Of a stretch of 64,000 nucleotides of DNA, positions 35,480-44,934 are shown in pieces. Each line of letters opens with the position of its first letter. Position 1 is the first letter of the stretch. Below the pieces are notes generated by a model, which saw only the letters and a program-made list of their open reading frames with translations, did not search any database and had not been told where the DNA came from. Source of the stretch: Cytobacillus oceanisediminis (GTDB taxonomy: Bacteria > Bacillota > Bacilli > Bacillales > Cytobacillaceae). Position numbers and translations under genes: made by a program. Location: positions 326,298-390,297 of the forward strand of contig NZ_QGTW01000004.1 of assembly GCF_003182355.1 (NCBI RefSeq), given 5' to 3'.

Positions 35480-36103
35480 ATGGAATTGGAATTGATTTTG
35501 GAAGTCATTGAAAATAACGGGTATTTGGGGCTTTTTCTATGGCTGTGGGTAGGCGTTTTTATTTTTCCTGTTCCCAATGAATTGATAGTCATGACTGTAG
35601 GCCTTTCTGCCTCTTTAAAATCGCTTCATCCTGCGCTTGCTTTTATCGTGATTTATTTCGGCATACTGGCTGCCCTTACAACTTGCTATACAATAGGCCG
35701 TTTTATCGGCAGGCCGCTTCTGCAATATTTCCAGAGAAGCAAAAGGTTTTCCAGGGCGATTGATTCTTCTTTAAAGCTAATGGAAAAGTATCATGCCTTT
35801 TCCCTCTCCTTCAGCTATTTTGTTCCGGGCATCCGAAACTTCCTTCCCTTTTTGTATGGCTTCAGTAAATTGCCTTTTAAAAAATTCGCTCTGTTTGCAT
35901 ACAGTGGCGCGCTCTTATGGCTGTCCCTTACTTTTACACTTGGATATGTATTTGGGGACCACATTGATACGATTATCAAACATGAAAAAGAATTATTGTT
36001 TGGACTAACGGGTCTGGCCGTGCTCATTATTGCCGTCCGCCTTGGCAGAAGAAAGCGCGGGAAAGAGAACGAAAAGCTTCATGATCAAGGTTTGGGATTA
36101 TAG
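35480..36103 (+). CDS. DedA/VTT family membrane protein
   Basis: 207 residues with the DedA fold: N-terminal ENNGYLGLFLWLWVGVFIFPVPNELI, the signature YFVPGIRNFLPFLYGFSKLPFKKFALF, and several membrane helices. Relatives act in membrane lipid (undecaprenyl phosphate or phospholipid) translocation. Specific role unknown. AGGAGG is seven bases ahead of the ATG. Confidence 0.88.
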   Translation: MELELILEVIENNGYLGLFLWLWVGVFIFPVPNELIVMTVGLSASLKSLHPALAFIVIYFGILAALTTCYTIGRFIGRPLLQYFQRSKRFSRAIDSSLKLMEKYHAFSLSFSYFVPGIRNFLPFLYGFSKLPFKKFALFAYSGALLWLSLTFTLGYVFGDHIDTIIKHEKELLFGLTGLAVLIIAVRLGRRKRGKENEKLHDQGLGL

Positions 36104-36107
36104 ATTA

Positions 36108-36132
36108 AAAAGGCAGCTAAGAAGCTGCCTGT
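36108..36132 (-). terminator. Terminator of the frameshifted small gene
   Basis: Stem AGGCAGCT / AGCTGCCT, followed on the minus strand by TTTTT. On the plus strand it lacks a T run. Confidence 0.65.
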
Positions 36133-36163
36133 TGTATTATAAGGAAAATTGATTTTTCAGTGT

Positions 36164-36345
36164 CTAATACTGATTTCGGTGCTCAACCAGGTCGATGGCG
36201 CCAAGTACAATATGGGCAAGCCCGAAACCAACGATTGTGTTTGATACCGTTTTATTTGTTCTGCGGCTTTGATTCATTGCATAGCCTGCAGAGGTAACAG
36301 CGGTCCGAGTACAGCCGGAACTAATCCTTTATGAACACGATTCAT
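36164..36345 (-). pseudogene. Small conserved-looking gene broken by a frameshift
   Basis: From ATG 36345 (AAAGAGGTGA upstream) the frame reads MNRVHKGLVPAVLGP and then stops at 36274. One base out of step, near 36301-36305 (GGACCGCTG on the coding strand), a second frame continues as AVTSAGYAMNQSRRTNKTV... to TAG 36164 with a hydrophobic GFGLAHIVLGAIDLV helix. Joined, they give about 60 residues with one membrane span. Either a real frameshift, a sequencing error, or two short genes (second ATG 36277). Function unknown. Confidence 0.55.
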
Positions 36346-36451
36346 GGCAGTCACCTCTTTATCGTGATTGTCCAACAGGACATACCTAATTTGTTCTTAT
36401 ATAATGAATAATAGTATGACAACATTTTACATAAGGAAAGGGGATAGGGGA

Positions 36452-36835
36452 ATGGATTTGAAAAATACATTAATCCAAACACTGGGAATGGAAATCGTGG
36501 CAATCGAAAAAGGGCGTGTTGTGGCCACTATGCCTGTAGACGGACGGACCCGGCAGCCATTTGGACTGCTGCATGGCGGGGCTTCTGTCGCTCTCGCTGA
36601 AACAGTTGCAAGCATTGGTGCCTATGAACTTTGTGACAAGGAAACAGAATCAGTTGCGGGTCTTGAAATCAATGCCAACCATATCCGGGCTAAAAAGGAC
36701 GGAACCGTGACAGCAGTCGCAACAGTCCTGCATCATGGCCGGACAACCATGGTATGGGATATTAAAATTACGGATGAAAACGATAATCTGATCTGTACCT
36801 CAAGATGTACAATGGCCGTTATTAAAAGAAAATAA
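36452..36835 (+). CDS. yuxO: PaaI-type hotdog thioesterase (YuxO-like)
   Basis: 127 residues from ATG 36452, preceded by GGGATAGGGG; upstream frame to 36368 is not supported. Hotdog fold with the PaaI/ENTD signature FGLLHGGASVALAET, then NANHIRAKKDGTV. Hydrolyses acyl- or aryl-CoA thioesters. In B. subtilis yuxO lies next to the mrp operon, as here (convergent). 1,4-Dihydroxynaphthoyl-CoA is a possible substrate in this subfamily; not determined by sequence. Confidence 0.82.
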   Translation: MDLKNTLIQTLGMEIVAIEKGRVVATMPVDGRTRQPFGLLHGGASVALAETVASIGAYELCDKETESVAGLEINANHIRAKKDGTVTAVATVLHHGRTTMVWDIKITDENDNLICTSRCTMAVIKRK

Positions 36836-36861
36836 AGGATTAACTTTTATATAAGCAATAT

Positions 36862-36900
36862 AAAAAACCGCAGGAGTGCATCACTCCTGCGGTTTTTAAA
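36862..36900. terminator. Bidirectional terminator between yuxO and mrpG
   Basis: Perfect stem AAAACCGCAGGAGTG / CACTCCTGCGGTTTT with T runs on both strands. Confidence 0.88.
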
Positions 36901-36904
36901 CCTA

Positions 36905-37270
36905 TTAATCCTTACTGGCTGACTTTTTCATATGCGGTGCATTTTTCAAATCATCCTGTACGCTTTTATCCCAGAGCTGTACGCCGGAATTATAAGCAGC
37001 ACGGGCGATTAAATGCCCGGCAACAGGAGATGTCATGAAGATGAACACAATTCCGAGAAGCACTCTGGAATTGAAGAAGCCATCTTTAACATAAAAGAAG
37101 AGCAGCGTCCCAAGCAGTATGGACATGACGCCCAAAGTAGCTGATTTTGAAGCCGCATGGTTTCGCGTATAGATATCCGGAAGCCTAATGACGCCATATG
37201 CTGCAACAAGGCTTAAAAAGGCTCCAATTATGATTAGCACAATGATGGCAATATTAGCGATCTCGTTCAT
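36905..37270 (-). CDS. mrpG: Mrp antiporter subunit G
   Basis: 121 residues, MnhG/MrpG family: three helices, with RLPDIYTRNHAASKSATLGV as the family motif and a hydrophilic tail. Last gene of the seven-gene Mrp Na+/H+ antiporter, which forms one large membrane complex for Na+ and pH homeostasis. Overlaps mrpF by 17 bases. Confidence 0.93.
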   Translation of the reverse strand: MNEIANIAIIVLIIIGAFLSLVAAYGVIRLPDIYTRNHAASKSATLGVMSILLGTLLFFYVKDGFFNSRVLLGIVFIFMTSPVAGHLIARAAYNSGVQLWDKSVQDDLKNAPHMKKSASKD

Positions 37271-37538
37271 TTTCTATAATAACCCCTTTCTCCAAATATT
37301 TAGAGAAGGCTACAGTCCCGATGAAAGCGAGAATTCCAATAAGAAGGATGACCTCCACAAACGCATTTGTATTCAGGGCGATTGAAATAAGAGCGACAAT
37401 TGCCACCAGATTAATGCCGATTGCATCAAGCGCTACCACTCGGTCTGGAGTTGTAGGCCCTTTAATGACTCTGTAAATCAATCCTATGGTGGCAGCCGAT
37501 ATGATCAGAATGGCAATTAACACAACGGTATTCAGCAT
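37254..37538 (-). CDS. mrpF: Mrp antiporter subunit F
   Basis: 94 residues, three helices, MrpF motif GPTTPDRVVALDAI; the Asp in it is conserved in the family. Stop and start positions interlock with mrpE and mrpG, indicating coupled translation. MrpF also is linked to bile-salt efflux in some species. Confidence 0.93.
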   Translation of the reverse strand: MLNTVVLIAILIISAATIGLIYRVIKGPTTPDRVVALDAIGINLVAIVALISIALNTNAFVEVILLIGILAFIGTVAFSKYLEKGVIIENERDR

Positions 37539-38014
37539 TATCGGCTCACCTCCATAATCGCTTTTTCAAACGTGTTTTTAATTGAATCAATGGTTTCCTT
37601 TGCATCATCGATATCGATTGCATGAATGTATAGAATCTTGTTATCAGGCGAAACGTCTACAACCAGTGTCCCCGGAGTCAGCGTAATCAGGTTGGAAAGT
37701 ACCATGATTTCCCAATCCTCCTTCAGGACAGTAGGATAGGCAAAAATTCCTGGGCGCATATCAAGTTTTGGTTTTAACAATACTTTTAGCACGCCAATAT
37801 TAGCAAGGATAAGCTCCTTGATGAAAATAAACAAAAGATTGATCACTGCCACAACTCTTAAAAGATAAAAACGCGAATCGAAAAATCTTCTGAAAGTAAA
37901 GATGATGAGCAGGCCAAAAAGGTATCCTTTAAGGAACGCAACCGGTTCGTATGACCCTGTTAAAAACATCCACATAAATCCAAGGAACACATTTAATAAT
38001 ATTTGAAATGCCAT
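37538..38014 (-). CDS. mrpE: Mrp antiporter subunit E
   Basis: 158 residues from ATG 38014, with AAGGAG eight bases upstream; the TTG at 38020 lies in that site. N-terminal membrane helices and a cytoplasmic C-terminus with the LSNLITLTPGTLVVDVSPD segment typical of MrpE. Same length as the B. subtilis protein. Confidence 0.92.
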   Translation of the reverse strand: MAFQILLNVFLGFMWMFLTGSYEPVAFLKGYLFGLLIIFTFRRFFDSRFYLLRVVAVINLLFIFIKELILANIGVLKVLLKPKLDMRPGIFAYPTVLKEDWEIMVLSNLITLTPGTLVVDVSPDNKILYIHAIDIDDAKETIDSIKNTFEKAIMEVSR

Positions 38015-38016
38015 AC

Positions 38017-39510
38017 TCAATACTCCTTTAAAACTGCTTCAATATAGATATTTGGATTTGCAAGAGTTTCAGCAGCCTGTGAGATATACGGATAAACAAA
38101 TTCAGAGCCGACACCGTAAAGAACGGCAATGGCAACAAGGATAACAGGGGCAATCATCATTTTTCTTACAGGTACTGTATCTTCCCCTTTATAAGCGCGA
38201 GGAGTTCCCCAGAATCCATTGATAAAAATCTTCATGATTGAAAATAGGACCAGAAGGCTGGACATTAAAACGATTCCTGCTCCCCAGTATTGTTCCGCTT
38301 CAAATCCGCCTTTCACAATGAGAAGCTTTCCAATGAAGCCGCTAAGCGGCGGGATTCCAGCCAGGGCAAGTGCAGCGATAAAGAAGGTCCAGCCTAAGCC
38401 TGGATAGCGTTTGATCAAACCGCTTATCTTATGCAAATCACTCGTTCCTGCAATCGCTATAACAATTCCGGCAAGTAGAAATAAAGCCGCTTTAATAATC
38501 ATATCATGGACCAGATAGAAGATGGATCCGGAAAGAGCATCCGGTGTCATTGCTGAAATTCCAAATAGGATCGCACCCACAGCCACAATAATATTGTAGA
38601 TAATAATCTTTTTAACATCCCAGTAAGCAATCGCGCCAATTACACCGACGATAATCGACATAATCGCCAGAATGCTTAGGAGCTGATGGGTAAACCCGGT
38701 ATCATGGTAAAAGAACAACGTATAGGTCCTTGTTATTGAATACACGCCGACCTTTGTCAGCAAAGCTCCGAATAAAGCCAATATCGGAGCCGGCGGTGCG
38801 TAATACGAGCCTGGCATCCAGAAGTATAAAGGGAAAATGGCCCCTTTTAATCCGAATACAATCAAAAACAGAACGGCTATAACTGTTATAATTCCAAGTT
38901 GTGCAACTTGGCTTATTTCGCTGATGCGAAAAGAAATATGCGCCATATTAAGCGTGCCGACGACGGAATACAAGTAGGCTACAGCTATAACAAATAAAGC
39001 GGAAGAAATTACATTCACTAGAATATATTTAATTGACTCCCTGAGCTGGGCTTTCTTCCCTCCCAAAACAAGCAAAACATAGGAGGCCATCAGCATAACT
39101 TCAAAAAAGACGAAGAGGTTGAAGATGTCACCGGTTGTGAAAGCACCGTTCACGCCAACAATCAAAAAGTTGAATGCAGCATAATAATAAAACTTTTCCC
39201 GATCTTCTCCTATGCTCCAAAAGGAATAAATCAGGCATGCAAAAGCGACTATGCTGGTTGTCAGAACGAGAATGGCAGACATCATATCAGAAACAAGCGT
39301 AATCCCAAAGGGGGCCTCCCAGCTTGAAACATCCAATGTCTGTATCCCGTCATTTCGCACCTTCTGAACCAATAAAGCTGAAACAATAATCGTAACTGCT
39401 GACGAAAGGCCTGCAATCCACCTTTGCAGCATGATTCTTTTAGCAGCGAAGATTAGAAGGACACCCGTAATTAATGGGATCAGGATAGGCAATATCAAAA
39501 AGTTAATCAT
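38017..39510 (-). CDS. mrpD: Mrp antiporter subunit D
   Basis: 497 residues, fourteen helices, NuoM/NuoN-type proton-translocating fold. Family features: [12 protein letters not shown] (conserved Glu of TM5), [20 protein letters not shown] (Lys on TM7) and [13 protein letters not shown]. Provides one ion pathway in the complex. Overlaps mrpC by eight bases. Confidence 0.93.
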   Translation of the reverse strand: MINFLILPILIPLITGVLLIFAAKRIMLQRWIAGLSSAVTIIVSALLVQKVRNDGIQTLDVSSWEAPFGITLVSDMMSAILVLTTSIVAFACLIYSFWSIGEDREKFYYYAAFNFLIVGVNGAFTTGDIFNLFVFFEVMLMASYVLLVLGGKKAQLRESIKYILVNVISSALFVIAVAYLYSVVGTLNMAHISFRISEISQVAQLGIITVIAVLFLIVFGLKGAIFPLYFWMPGSYYAPPAPILALFGALLTKVGVYSITRTYTLFFYHDTGFTHQLLSILAIMSIIVGVIGAIAYWDVKKIIIYNIIVAVGAILFGISAMTPDALSGSIFYLVHDMIIKAALFLLAGIVIAIAGTSDLHKISGLIKRYPGLGWTFFIAALALAGIPPLSGFIGKLLIVKGGFEAEQYWGAGIVLMSSLLVLFSIMKIFINGFWGTPRAYKGEDTVPVRKMMIAPVILVAIAVLYGVGSEFVYPYISQAAETLANPNIYIEAVLKEY

Positions 39511-39844
39511 TTCCTTCAGTTCCTCTCATTCGATCCATATTATCTGTGCCAAGCTCCTGGTAAGCACGGTAGGCCAACACTAGGAAGAAGGCTGTAACCC
39601 CAAAGCTGATTACAATTGCAGTCAGGATGAGTGCTTGGGGAATCGGATCAGAATATGAGCTTGCGTGTTCGCCGAGCAGCGGGGCAGCTCCCCTTTTTAA
39701 ACCGCCCATTGTTAAGATCAGCATATGTGCGCCATGGCTCAACAGCCCAGTCCCGACGATAATGCGCAGCAAGCTTTTTGACAGCATTAGATAAGTAGCT
39801 GACATAAATAAGATGCCAATAACAAAAGCCATTAATATTTCCAT
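39503..39844 (-). CDS. mrpC: Mrp antiporter subunit C
   Basis: 113 residues, NuoK-like, three helices; motif [15 protein letters not shown] and [14 protein letters not shown]. Start overlaps the mrpB stop by one base. Confidence 0.93.
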   Translation of the reverse strand: MEILMAFVIGILFMSATYLMLSKSLLRIIVGTGLLSHGAHMLILTMGGLKRGAAPLLGEHASSYSDPIPQALILTAIVISFGVTAFFLVLAYRAYQELGTDNMDRMRGTEGND

Positions 39845-40266
39845 TATTCATCCTCCCCTATCGTTTGAATAATGGTCATCGTAACGCCAACAACAACCAG
39901 GAAAACACCCAGATCAAACAGTGTAGCCGTATGGAGTGAAGTATCTCCCAATACAGGCAATTCGACATGACCAAACGCATGGGTTAGGAAGGGAACGTTA
40001 AACAGCAATGCTCCCGCCCCTGTTCCTATTGAAAAAAGCAGCCCTACTGCAATCATATGAATATAATTGACAGGGAGAATTTTTGATACTGTTTTCATGT
40101 CAAAAGCCAATAACAGCAGAACGATTGCTCCGGATGTCAGCAAACCGCCAACGAAGCCCCCGCCTGGAGTATAGTGCCCTGCAAAGAAGATATGGACAGA
40201 AAAAAGAACAATGATAAACAAAACAACCTTTGTTGCTGTCTGTAAAATAATGTCATTTGTTTTCAT
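39844..40266 (-). CDS. mrpB: Mrp antiporter subunit B
   Basis: 140 residues, four helices, containing the MrpB signature [20 protein letters not shown]. Overlaps the end of mrpA by 14 bases. Confidence 0.93.
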   Translation of the reverse strand: MKTNDIILQTATKVVLFIIVLFSVHIFFAGHYTPGGGFVGGLLTSGAIVLLLLAFDMKTVSKILPVNYIHMIAVGLLFSIGTGAGALLFNVPFLTHAFGHVELPVLGDTSLHTATLFDLGVFLVVVGVTMTIIQTIGEDE

Positions 40267-42655
40267 TTTTCTTTCCTCCTTCCAGGCGAAGCTTGATCAT
40301 GGCAAAAATTCCAAGTGCCGCAATCCCAAGAACGGTAATCTCGAACATGGTATCAAAACCACGGAAATCAACAAGGATAACGTTGACCATGTTTTTCCCT
40401 GCGGCCTCTTTATACGTATTTTCTACATAGTATTGTGCAATCGAATCAAACATCTTATTGCTGTGCGCTGAAAGGGCAATCATGGTTACAATCGCACCAA
40501 CTCCAACAGAAATAAGCGCGTTCGTCATTTTAAATCGGATTCGCTCTTCATGCCGCAGCTTTGGCAGATGGTAGAAGGCGAGCAGGAATAATGAAACTGA
40601 AATGGTTTCGATTACAAGCTGTGTCAGGGCAAGGTCAGGTGCACGGAAAATGACAAAGAAAAGCGAAACGGTGTACCCAACTGCCCCCAACAAAATAATT
40701 GAAGTCATTCTTGATTTGACAAAAAGGATTGTAATAGCAGCAGCTGCAATCCCTAATGCCAGCAGGACTTCAGCAAAATGGATCGGTGCTACATTGCTCG
40801 TATCGAATTTAAATGCATCTTTAATAAATAATGTAGCCGCCAATGCGACAATGAAAAAGGTGAAAATATACACAAGATAGGTTCGGATAAACCCATTCAT
40901 ATATAATCTTGTCAAATTAAAGGAAGCTCTCTGTGAGACTTCAAGCATGCCATCATAAAAACGATTTAAAGCAAGCTTCTCAGGGAACATATCATATACT
41001 TTTCTCCACTTCGGTAAAGTTGTAAAAAGCAATATTCCCAATGTAATAACTCCTAATGTCATAAACAGTTCAGGCGTAAAGCCATGCCAGAAGTAGATAT
41101 GGGTATCATACACAAATCCTGGGACCGGCATTATGGCTGCCTGTGCAGGAGAAATTAGAGTGTTTGAAATAATGTTAGGGAAGAAACCGATAATGATAAC
41201 CAATGAAGCCAGCACAATAGGTGAAATCAGCATTCCTAGTGGAGCTTCATGCGGTTTCTTTTCCAATTTTTCAGGCTGGAATTTGCCTGTAAACGTTTTG
41301 AATACTAACACCATGCTGTAGATGAACGTGAACACACTTGCCACCCAGGCAAGAACAGGGAATAGAAAGCCCCATGTATCCAAATTGAAGATGTCCATTT
41401 CCAGAACACGGACCATGCCGGTAAAGAACATTTCTTTACTCAAGAATCCGTTGAAAGGCGGAAGTCCCGCCATTGCGAATGTGCCAATGATAGCCAAAGT
41501 AAAGGTAATCGGCATAAAATTCATTAATCCGCCAAGCTTGCGGATGTCACGGGTGCCGGTTTCATGGTCGACTATTCCAGCTACCATGAAAAGACTGCCC
41601 TTAAAGGTCGCATGATTAATCAGATGGAATACAGCAGCTGTTGTAGCAACTGTAAAATAACTGTCCTCTACTGTTTCAAAGTGAAGGGCTGCAGCGCCAA
41701 TTCCGAGAAGGGACATAATCATCCCCAGCTGGCTGACAGTTGAAAAAGCAAGAATGGATTTAAGATCTGTCTGTTTGACCGCCGAGAAGGAGCCCCAGAA
41801 TAGCGTTACAATACCAAACCCGGCTACAAGCCACAGCCAAAGTGAATGCTCGGCAAATACCGGGCTCATTCTTGCCACTAAATAAATACCGGCTTTAACC
41901 ATAGTTGCCGAGTGAAGGTAAGCACTGACAGGCGTTGGTGCTTCCATGGCATCAGGAAGCCAGATATGAAAAGGAAATTGTGCAGACTTTGTAAATGCAC
42001 CAAGCAAGATGCAAAGCAAAGCAGGAACAAATAATGGGTTCGTAAAAATTTCATCTGATTGTGCAATGATTTCAGTAATGCTGAAGGTACCTGTCATCAG
42101 ATATAAGAGAATAATCCCCGCAAGCATGGAAAGACCGCCGAAAACCGTTATGATCATTGATTTTTGTGCCCCGTAACGCGATTTTTCTCTGTGATACCAA
42201 TATCCGATTAATAGGAAGGAAGAAAAACTTGTAAATTCCCAGAAAGTATAAAGCACGAGCAAATTATCCGATAGAACAACTCCCAGCATCGCTCCCATGA
42301 AAAGAAGCAAATAAACATAGAAGGTATTCAACTGTTCCTTGTTTTTATCCAAATAATAGATGGAATAAAGAACGACTAAGGCTCCAATTCCGGTAATCAG
42401 CAAAGAAAACAACAAACCAAGCCCATCAACCTTTGCCGTGAAATCGATCCCAAGTGATGGAATCCATGAGAAAGATTTTGTTACTGATTGCTGATTAGCG
42501 GTGATGGATAAGTAAGAGATAAAATAACTGAATAAAAGGATTGGCAGAGGAAGAATAAACCAACCCGTATGTATTTGCCTAAAGAGCTTGTACGCAAATG
42601 GCACAAGTATGGCAAGAAAAAATGGTGAAATTATTGCCAGGTGAAGCAAAGACAA
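40253..42655 (-). CDS. mrpA: Mrp antiporter subunit A
   Basis: 800 residues, the full-length first subunit: an NuoL-like core (YWEF-type WEFTSFSSFLLIGYW, QFPFHIWLPDAMEAPTPVSAYLHSATMVKAG) fused to a C-terminal MbhD/MbhE-like region (DLALTQLVIETISVSLFLLAFYHLP). The core carries the Glu and Lys/His residues of the putative proton path. First gene of the operon; the promoter should lie in the 570-base region upstream. Needed for Na+ resistance and alkaline pH homeostasis, and for sporulation in B. subtilis. Confidence 0.95.
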   Translation of the reverse strand: MSLLHLAIISPFFLAILVPFAYKLFRQIHTGWFILPLPILLFSYFISYLSITANQQSVTKSFSWIPSLGIDFTAKVDGLGLLFSLLITGIGALVVLYSIYYLDKNKEQLNTFYVYLLLFMGAMLGVVLSDNLLVLYTFWEFTSFSSFLLIGYWYHREKSRYGAQKSMIITVFGGLSMLAGIILLYLMTGTFSITEIIAQSDEIFTNPLFVPALLCILLGAFTKSAQFPFHIWLPDAMEAPTPVSAYLHSATMVKAGIYLVARMSPVFAEHSLWLWLVAGFGIVTLFWGSFSAVKQTDLKSILAFSTVSQLGMIMSLLGIGAAALHFETVEDSYFTVATTAAVFHLINHATFKGSLFMVAGIVDHETGTRDIRKLGGLMNFMPITFTLAIIGTFAMAGLPPFNGFLSKEMFFTGMVRVLEMDIFNLDTWGFLFPVLAWVASVFTFIYSMVLVFKTFTGKFQPEKLEKKPHEAPLGMLISPIVLASLVIIIGFFPNIISNTLISPAQAAIMPVPGFVYDTHIYFWHGFTPELFMTLGVITLGILLFTTLPKWRKVYDMFPEKLALNRFYDGMLEVSQRASFNLTRLYMNGFIRTYLVYIFTFFIVALAATLFIKDAFKFDTSNVAPIHFAEVLLALGIAAAAITILFVKSRMTSIILLGAVGYTVSLFFVIFRAPDLALTQLVIETISVSLFLLAFYHLPKLRHEERIRFKMTNALISVGVGAIVTMIALSAHSNKMFDSIAQYYVENTYKEAAGKNMVNVILVDFRGFDTMFEITVLGIAALGIFAMIKLRLEGGKKNENK

Positions 42656-43232
42656 AACATTACCCCCTTTAAATGTATGTAATTTTCAGCAGCATGGCCA
42701 TTGTTTTTACGTGTAACTCTTAAAGTGCCTACGTTCTTAGATAGGAAAATTTTCTTACCATCTGGGATTAAACTCCGTATAGATAGAAAGAATGTATTTT
42801 TCCCTAATCAGAATGAATAAACTCCCCTCATTTATCTCCTAAATCTTATTGTAAAAACCTTCACATTGCTCTCCGAAATTGAAGCGCTTTATAAAAAGTT
42901 TTTCCTTCTTGCGTAATAATATCCAATCCATATGGCAGTGCGCCTTGATTTTGCCCGCCAGAATGAGATCCTAAAAATCATCTATAGCACCCGCTCATGC
43001 ACCTAGAACAAATTATAACCTAAAATAAAAGTCTCTGCATTCATCAAACCCTTATCATTACAGGTTTTATCCCTTCTTTATTAAATAGGTAGAAACACGA
43101 ATCCATCAGGAAAATTTTTTTGAAAATAATTTTTAAAAAACGAAAAATGGCGACAGTCTTAAAAAGAGCTGCACCCTATATTGAATAAAAAATGCATTTA
43201 TTATACACACTACTTTTAGGGTGGTGTTGTGT
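42656..43232. other. Intergenic region upstream of mrpA
   Basis: About 575 bases without a credible gene. It must carry the mrp promoter (minus) and that of the 72-residue gene (plus). A cre-like word, TGAAGCGCTTTATA at 42880-42893, departs from consensus at the last C and is not called. No other structure stands out. Confidence 0.4.
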
Positions 43233-43451
43233 ATGATCAAACATAAAATCTCAGCAGCCATTTCCATCTTTGTCCTGCTTTTTGCAGGAGCCTGGATACT
43301 CGATCATCAGACGAAACGGGATTTCTATATTCCTGGAGATGAAGAAGTGGTCGAAATGATACCGGCAAATTACGAAATGGAAGCCGGGGTCAAACAAAGG
43401 CTGAAGGTATTTGAATCAAGGGAATATGTGAGGATACAGACAGCGTCATAG
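43233..43451 (+). CDS. Small exported or membrane-anchored protein, unknown
   Basis: 72 residues from ATG 43233 (AGGGTGG upstream; the GTG at 43221 overlaps it). N-terminal membrane helix ISAAISIFVLLFAGAWIL after a basic start, then an acidic extracytoplasmic part (GDEEVVEMIPANYEMEAG). No family recognised. A dispersed repeat begins at its stop. Confidence 0.6.
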   Translation: MIKHKISAAISIFVLLFAGAWILDHQTKRDFYIPGDEEVVEMIPANYEMEAGVKQRLKVFESREYVRIQTAS

Positions 43452-43510
43452 GAAAAGCTACCGCGTTCTGTTAACCCCTCGGGGCTAAACAAGGCACTGG
43501 AGCTGGACAA
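43451..43510. repeat. GTCTAGCTCCAGCGCC repeat, diverged inverted copy
   Basis: Read on the minus strand: TTGTCCAGCTCCAGTGCC, then TAGCCCCGAGGGGTTA, then GCGGTAGCTTTTCC. Same order of blocks as the element at 34341-34403. Confidence 0.5.
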
Positions 43511-43513
43511 TAA

Positions 43514-43542
43514 AGAAGAGGATGAGTTTCCTCATCCTCTTG
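43514..43542 (-). terminator. Terminator of the 43555 gene
   Basis: Perfect 11-bp stem AAGAGGATGAG / CTCATCCTCTT; on the minus strand followed by CTTTATT. Confidence 0.6.
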
Positions 43543-43554
43543 ACTGCTGTTATA

Positions 43555-44103
43555 TTAATATTTGCTTCTGCCGCGATTGTGAAAAATCATAATGGAAAGC
43601 GGCACGGTTATGATAAACGAAAGGAAAAACAAAAGTAAAAACTTGGAAAATGGGGTAATTCTTTTCTCAAGATCATCTACATAAATATCAAAGAATTCAC
43701 GAATAGAATCATTGCCTAAAACATTGGTGGCTGTGAGAAATTCTTCATTGTCAAAGTCATAATAATAAAAGTCTTTTTTCTTAAAGATAAATAAATCATC
43801 TCTTTCTTGTTCTAGTTCCAGAAATACCACTCCGATATGTGAGGAGTATTCCTCGATCACTTCCTCATTCTCCGAGGTGGAGGGATCATCCGGTGTAACA
43901 ATTTTTGTAACTTTCCCCTGCATTCCATATGCATCAATAACCTCAAATGAGTGCTCATTATAATAGTGAACAGTCTTGCGCAGCTGTTTTTCAAGCTCTT
44001 CCTCATAACCTCTTTCTACTTCAGAAGCTCCTGCCGGGTTTATAAATAAAACCAATAACAAAAGTATGGCCATAAGAACATATAATCCACTTTTCAATTG
44101 CAT
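43555..44103 (-). CDS. Exported membrane-anchored protein, unknown function
   Basis: 182 residues. Signal peptide (KSGLYVLMAILLLLVLFINPAGA), an extracytoplasmic domain rich in Glu/Asp/Tyr, and a C-terminal helix FLLLFFLSFIITVPLSIMIF with a basic end, so the protein sits across the membrane with its domain outside. No family recognised. GGGGGGAATG is an unusual but plausible ribosome site. Confidence 0.65.
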   Translation of the reverse strand: MQLKSGLYVLMAILLLLVLFINPAGASEVERGYEEELEKQLRKTVHYYNEHSFEVIDAYGMQGKVTKIVTPDDPSTSENEEVIEEYSSHIGVVFLELEQERDDLFIFKKKDFYYYDFDNEEFLTATNVLGNDSIREFFDIYVDDLEKRITPFSKFLLLFFLSFIITVPLSIMIFHNRGRSKY

Positions 44104-44260
44104 TCCCCCCTTTACCTTTAGAACAAAATGGATGCTAGAATATGGTTTATATCTATGCTGGGAAAAACTGAAATATACAGATCGGACCTGCTATTGTAAA
44201 AAATATGAAAATCGAAGATAATAGATAGCTAGAATAAAGAGTTATTTGGATGGGGAAAAA

Positions 44261-44818
44261 ATGAAAAATACATATATAACGAGTTATTTTCCGCTTTTGG
44301 CGATTATTTTGTTTAGTACTTCTCTAGCAATCAAAACTCAGATGGAATTGGTTAACTTCTTGAAGAAATCAGGGATTTATCGGGGAATGCTGGAGTTTTT
44401 CTCAGAAGGCGGCGTAAAGCTTGCACTGACTATCCTTCTATTGGTTATGTATTTTATGATTTTTGCTGCCTTAAAACTGGTAGCTGATACGATTAATGGA
44501 CTTTCACTGCTGTTTTTTTCGAAGGATTTAGAAGGGGAGAGCCTGGCTAAGGCCCGCCATGGTTCAGCTATTTATTTTATCGGAGGAGCTCTATCGCTCT
44601 TTAGCTTGTTCAGTTATACAGGTATTGCAATCATCTTCGCGGCCGCGACTCTTATTTACTTCATTTATTTTGTGTATAAGGCAAGTGTATCGCTAACATT
44701 TGCAGGCATAACTGGCGTAATCTTTTTTCAGGTCATTATCTGGTCTTCCATTTTGACTGGTGTATTTTATCTTTCTATTAAAATTTACAACAGTATTATG
44801 GCAAGCCTGCCGATATAA
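44261..44818 (+). CDS. yufK: YufK-like DUF5366 membrane protein
   Basis: 185 residues from ATG 44261 (GGATGGGG upstream). Five or so hydrophobic helices, N-terminal MKNTYITSYFPLLAIILFST, conserved loop ARHGSAIYFIGGALSLFS. B. subtilis yufK also neighbours the mrp/pbpD region. Function unknown. Confidence 0.75.
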   Translation: MKNTYITSYFPLLAIILFSTSLAIKTQMELVNFLKKSGIYRGMLEFFSEGGVKLALTILLLVMYFMIFAALKLVADTINGLSLLFFSKDLEGESLAKARHGSAIYFIGGALSLFSLFSYTGIAIIFAAATLIYFIYFVYKASVSLTFAGITGVIFFQVIIWSSILTGVFYLSIKIYNSIMASLPI

Positions 44819-44853
44819 AAAGGAGGGCATCCCCCAGGGTGCCCTCCTTTTAT
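44815..44853 (+). terminator. Terminator after yufK
   Basis: Stem AAGGAGGGCA / TGCCCTCCTT followed by TT. Confidence 0.8.
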
Positions 44854-44857
44854 GCTA

Positions 44858-44934
44858 ATCAACGAAATTTTGAATAAGTCAGCGAAAAACCGAATATATC
44901 AACGAAAAACCCTTTTTTATCGGCCAAACGGCCT
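44858..44934. repeat. 20-bp period degenerate repeat
   Basis: TCAACGAAATTTTGAATAAG, TCAGCGAAAAACCGAATATA and TCAACGAAAAACCC start at exact 20-base intervals (44859, 44879, 44899). Similar in style to 12042-12120; a lone ATCAACGAAACGG occurs near 62098. Confidence 0.55.

Noticed and set aside
42880..42893. cre box upstream of mrpA
   Set aside because: TGAAGCGCTTTATA lacks the conserved C near its end and is over 200 bases from the start codon; one such near match is expected by chance.
42930..43010. 24-codon plus-strand frame upstream of mrpA
   Set aside because: No ribosome site and no terminator or conservation argument.
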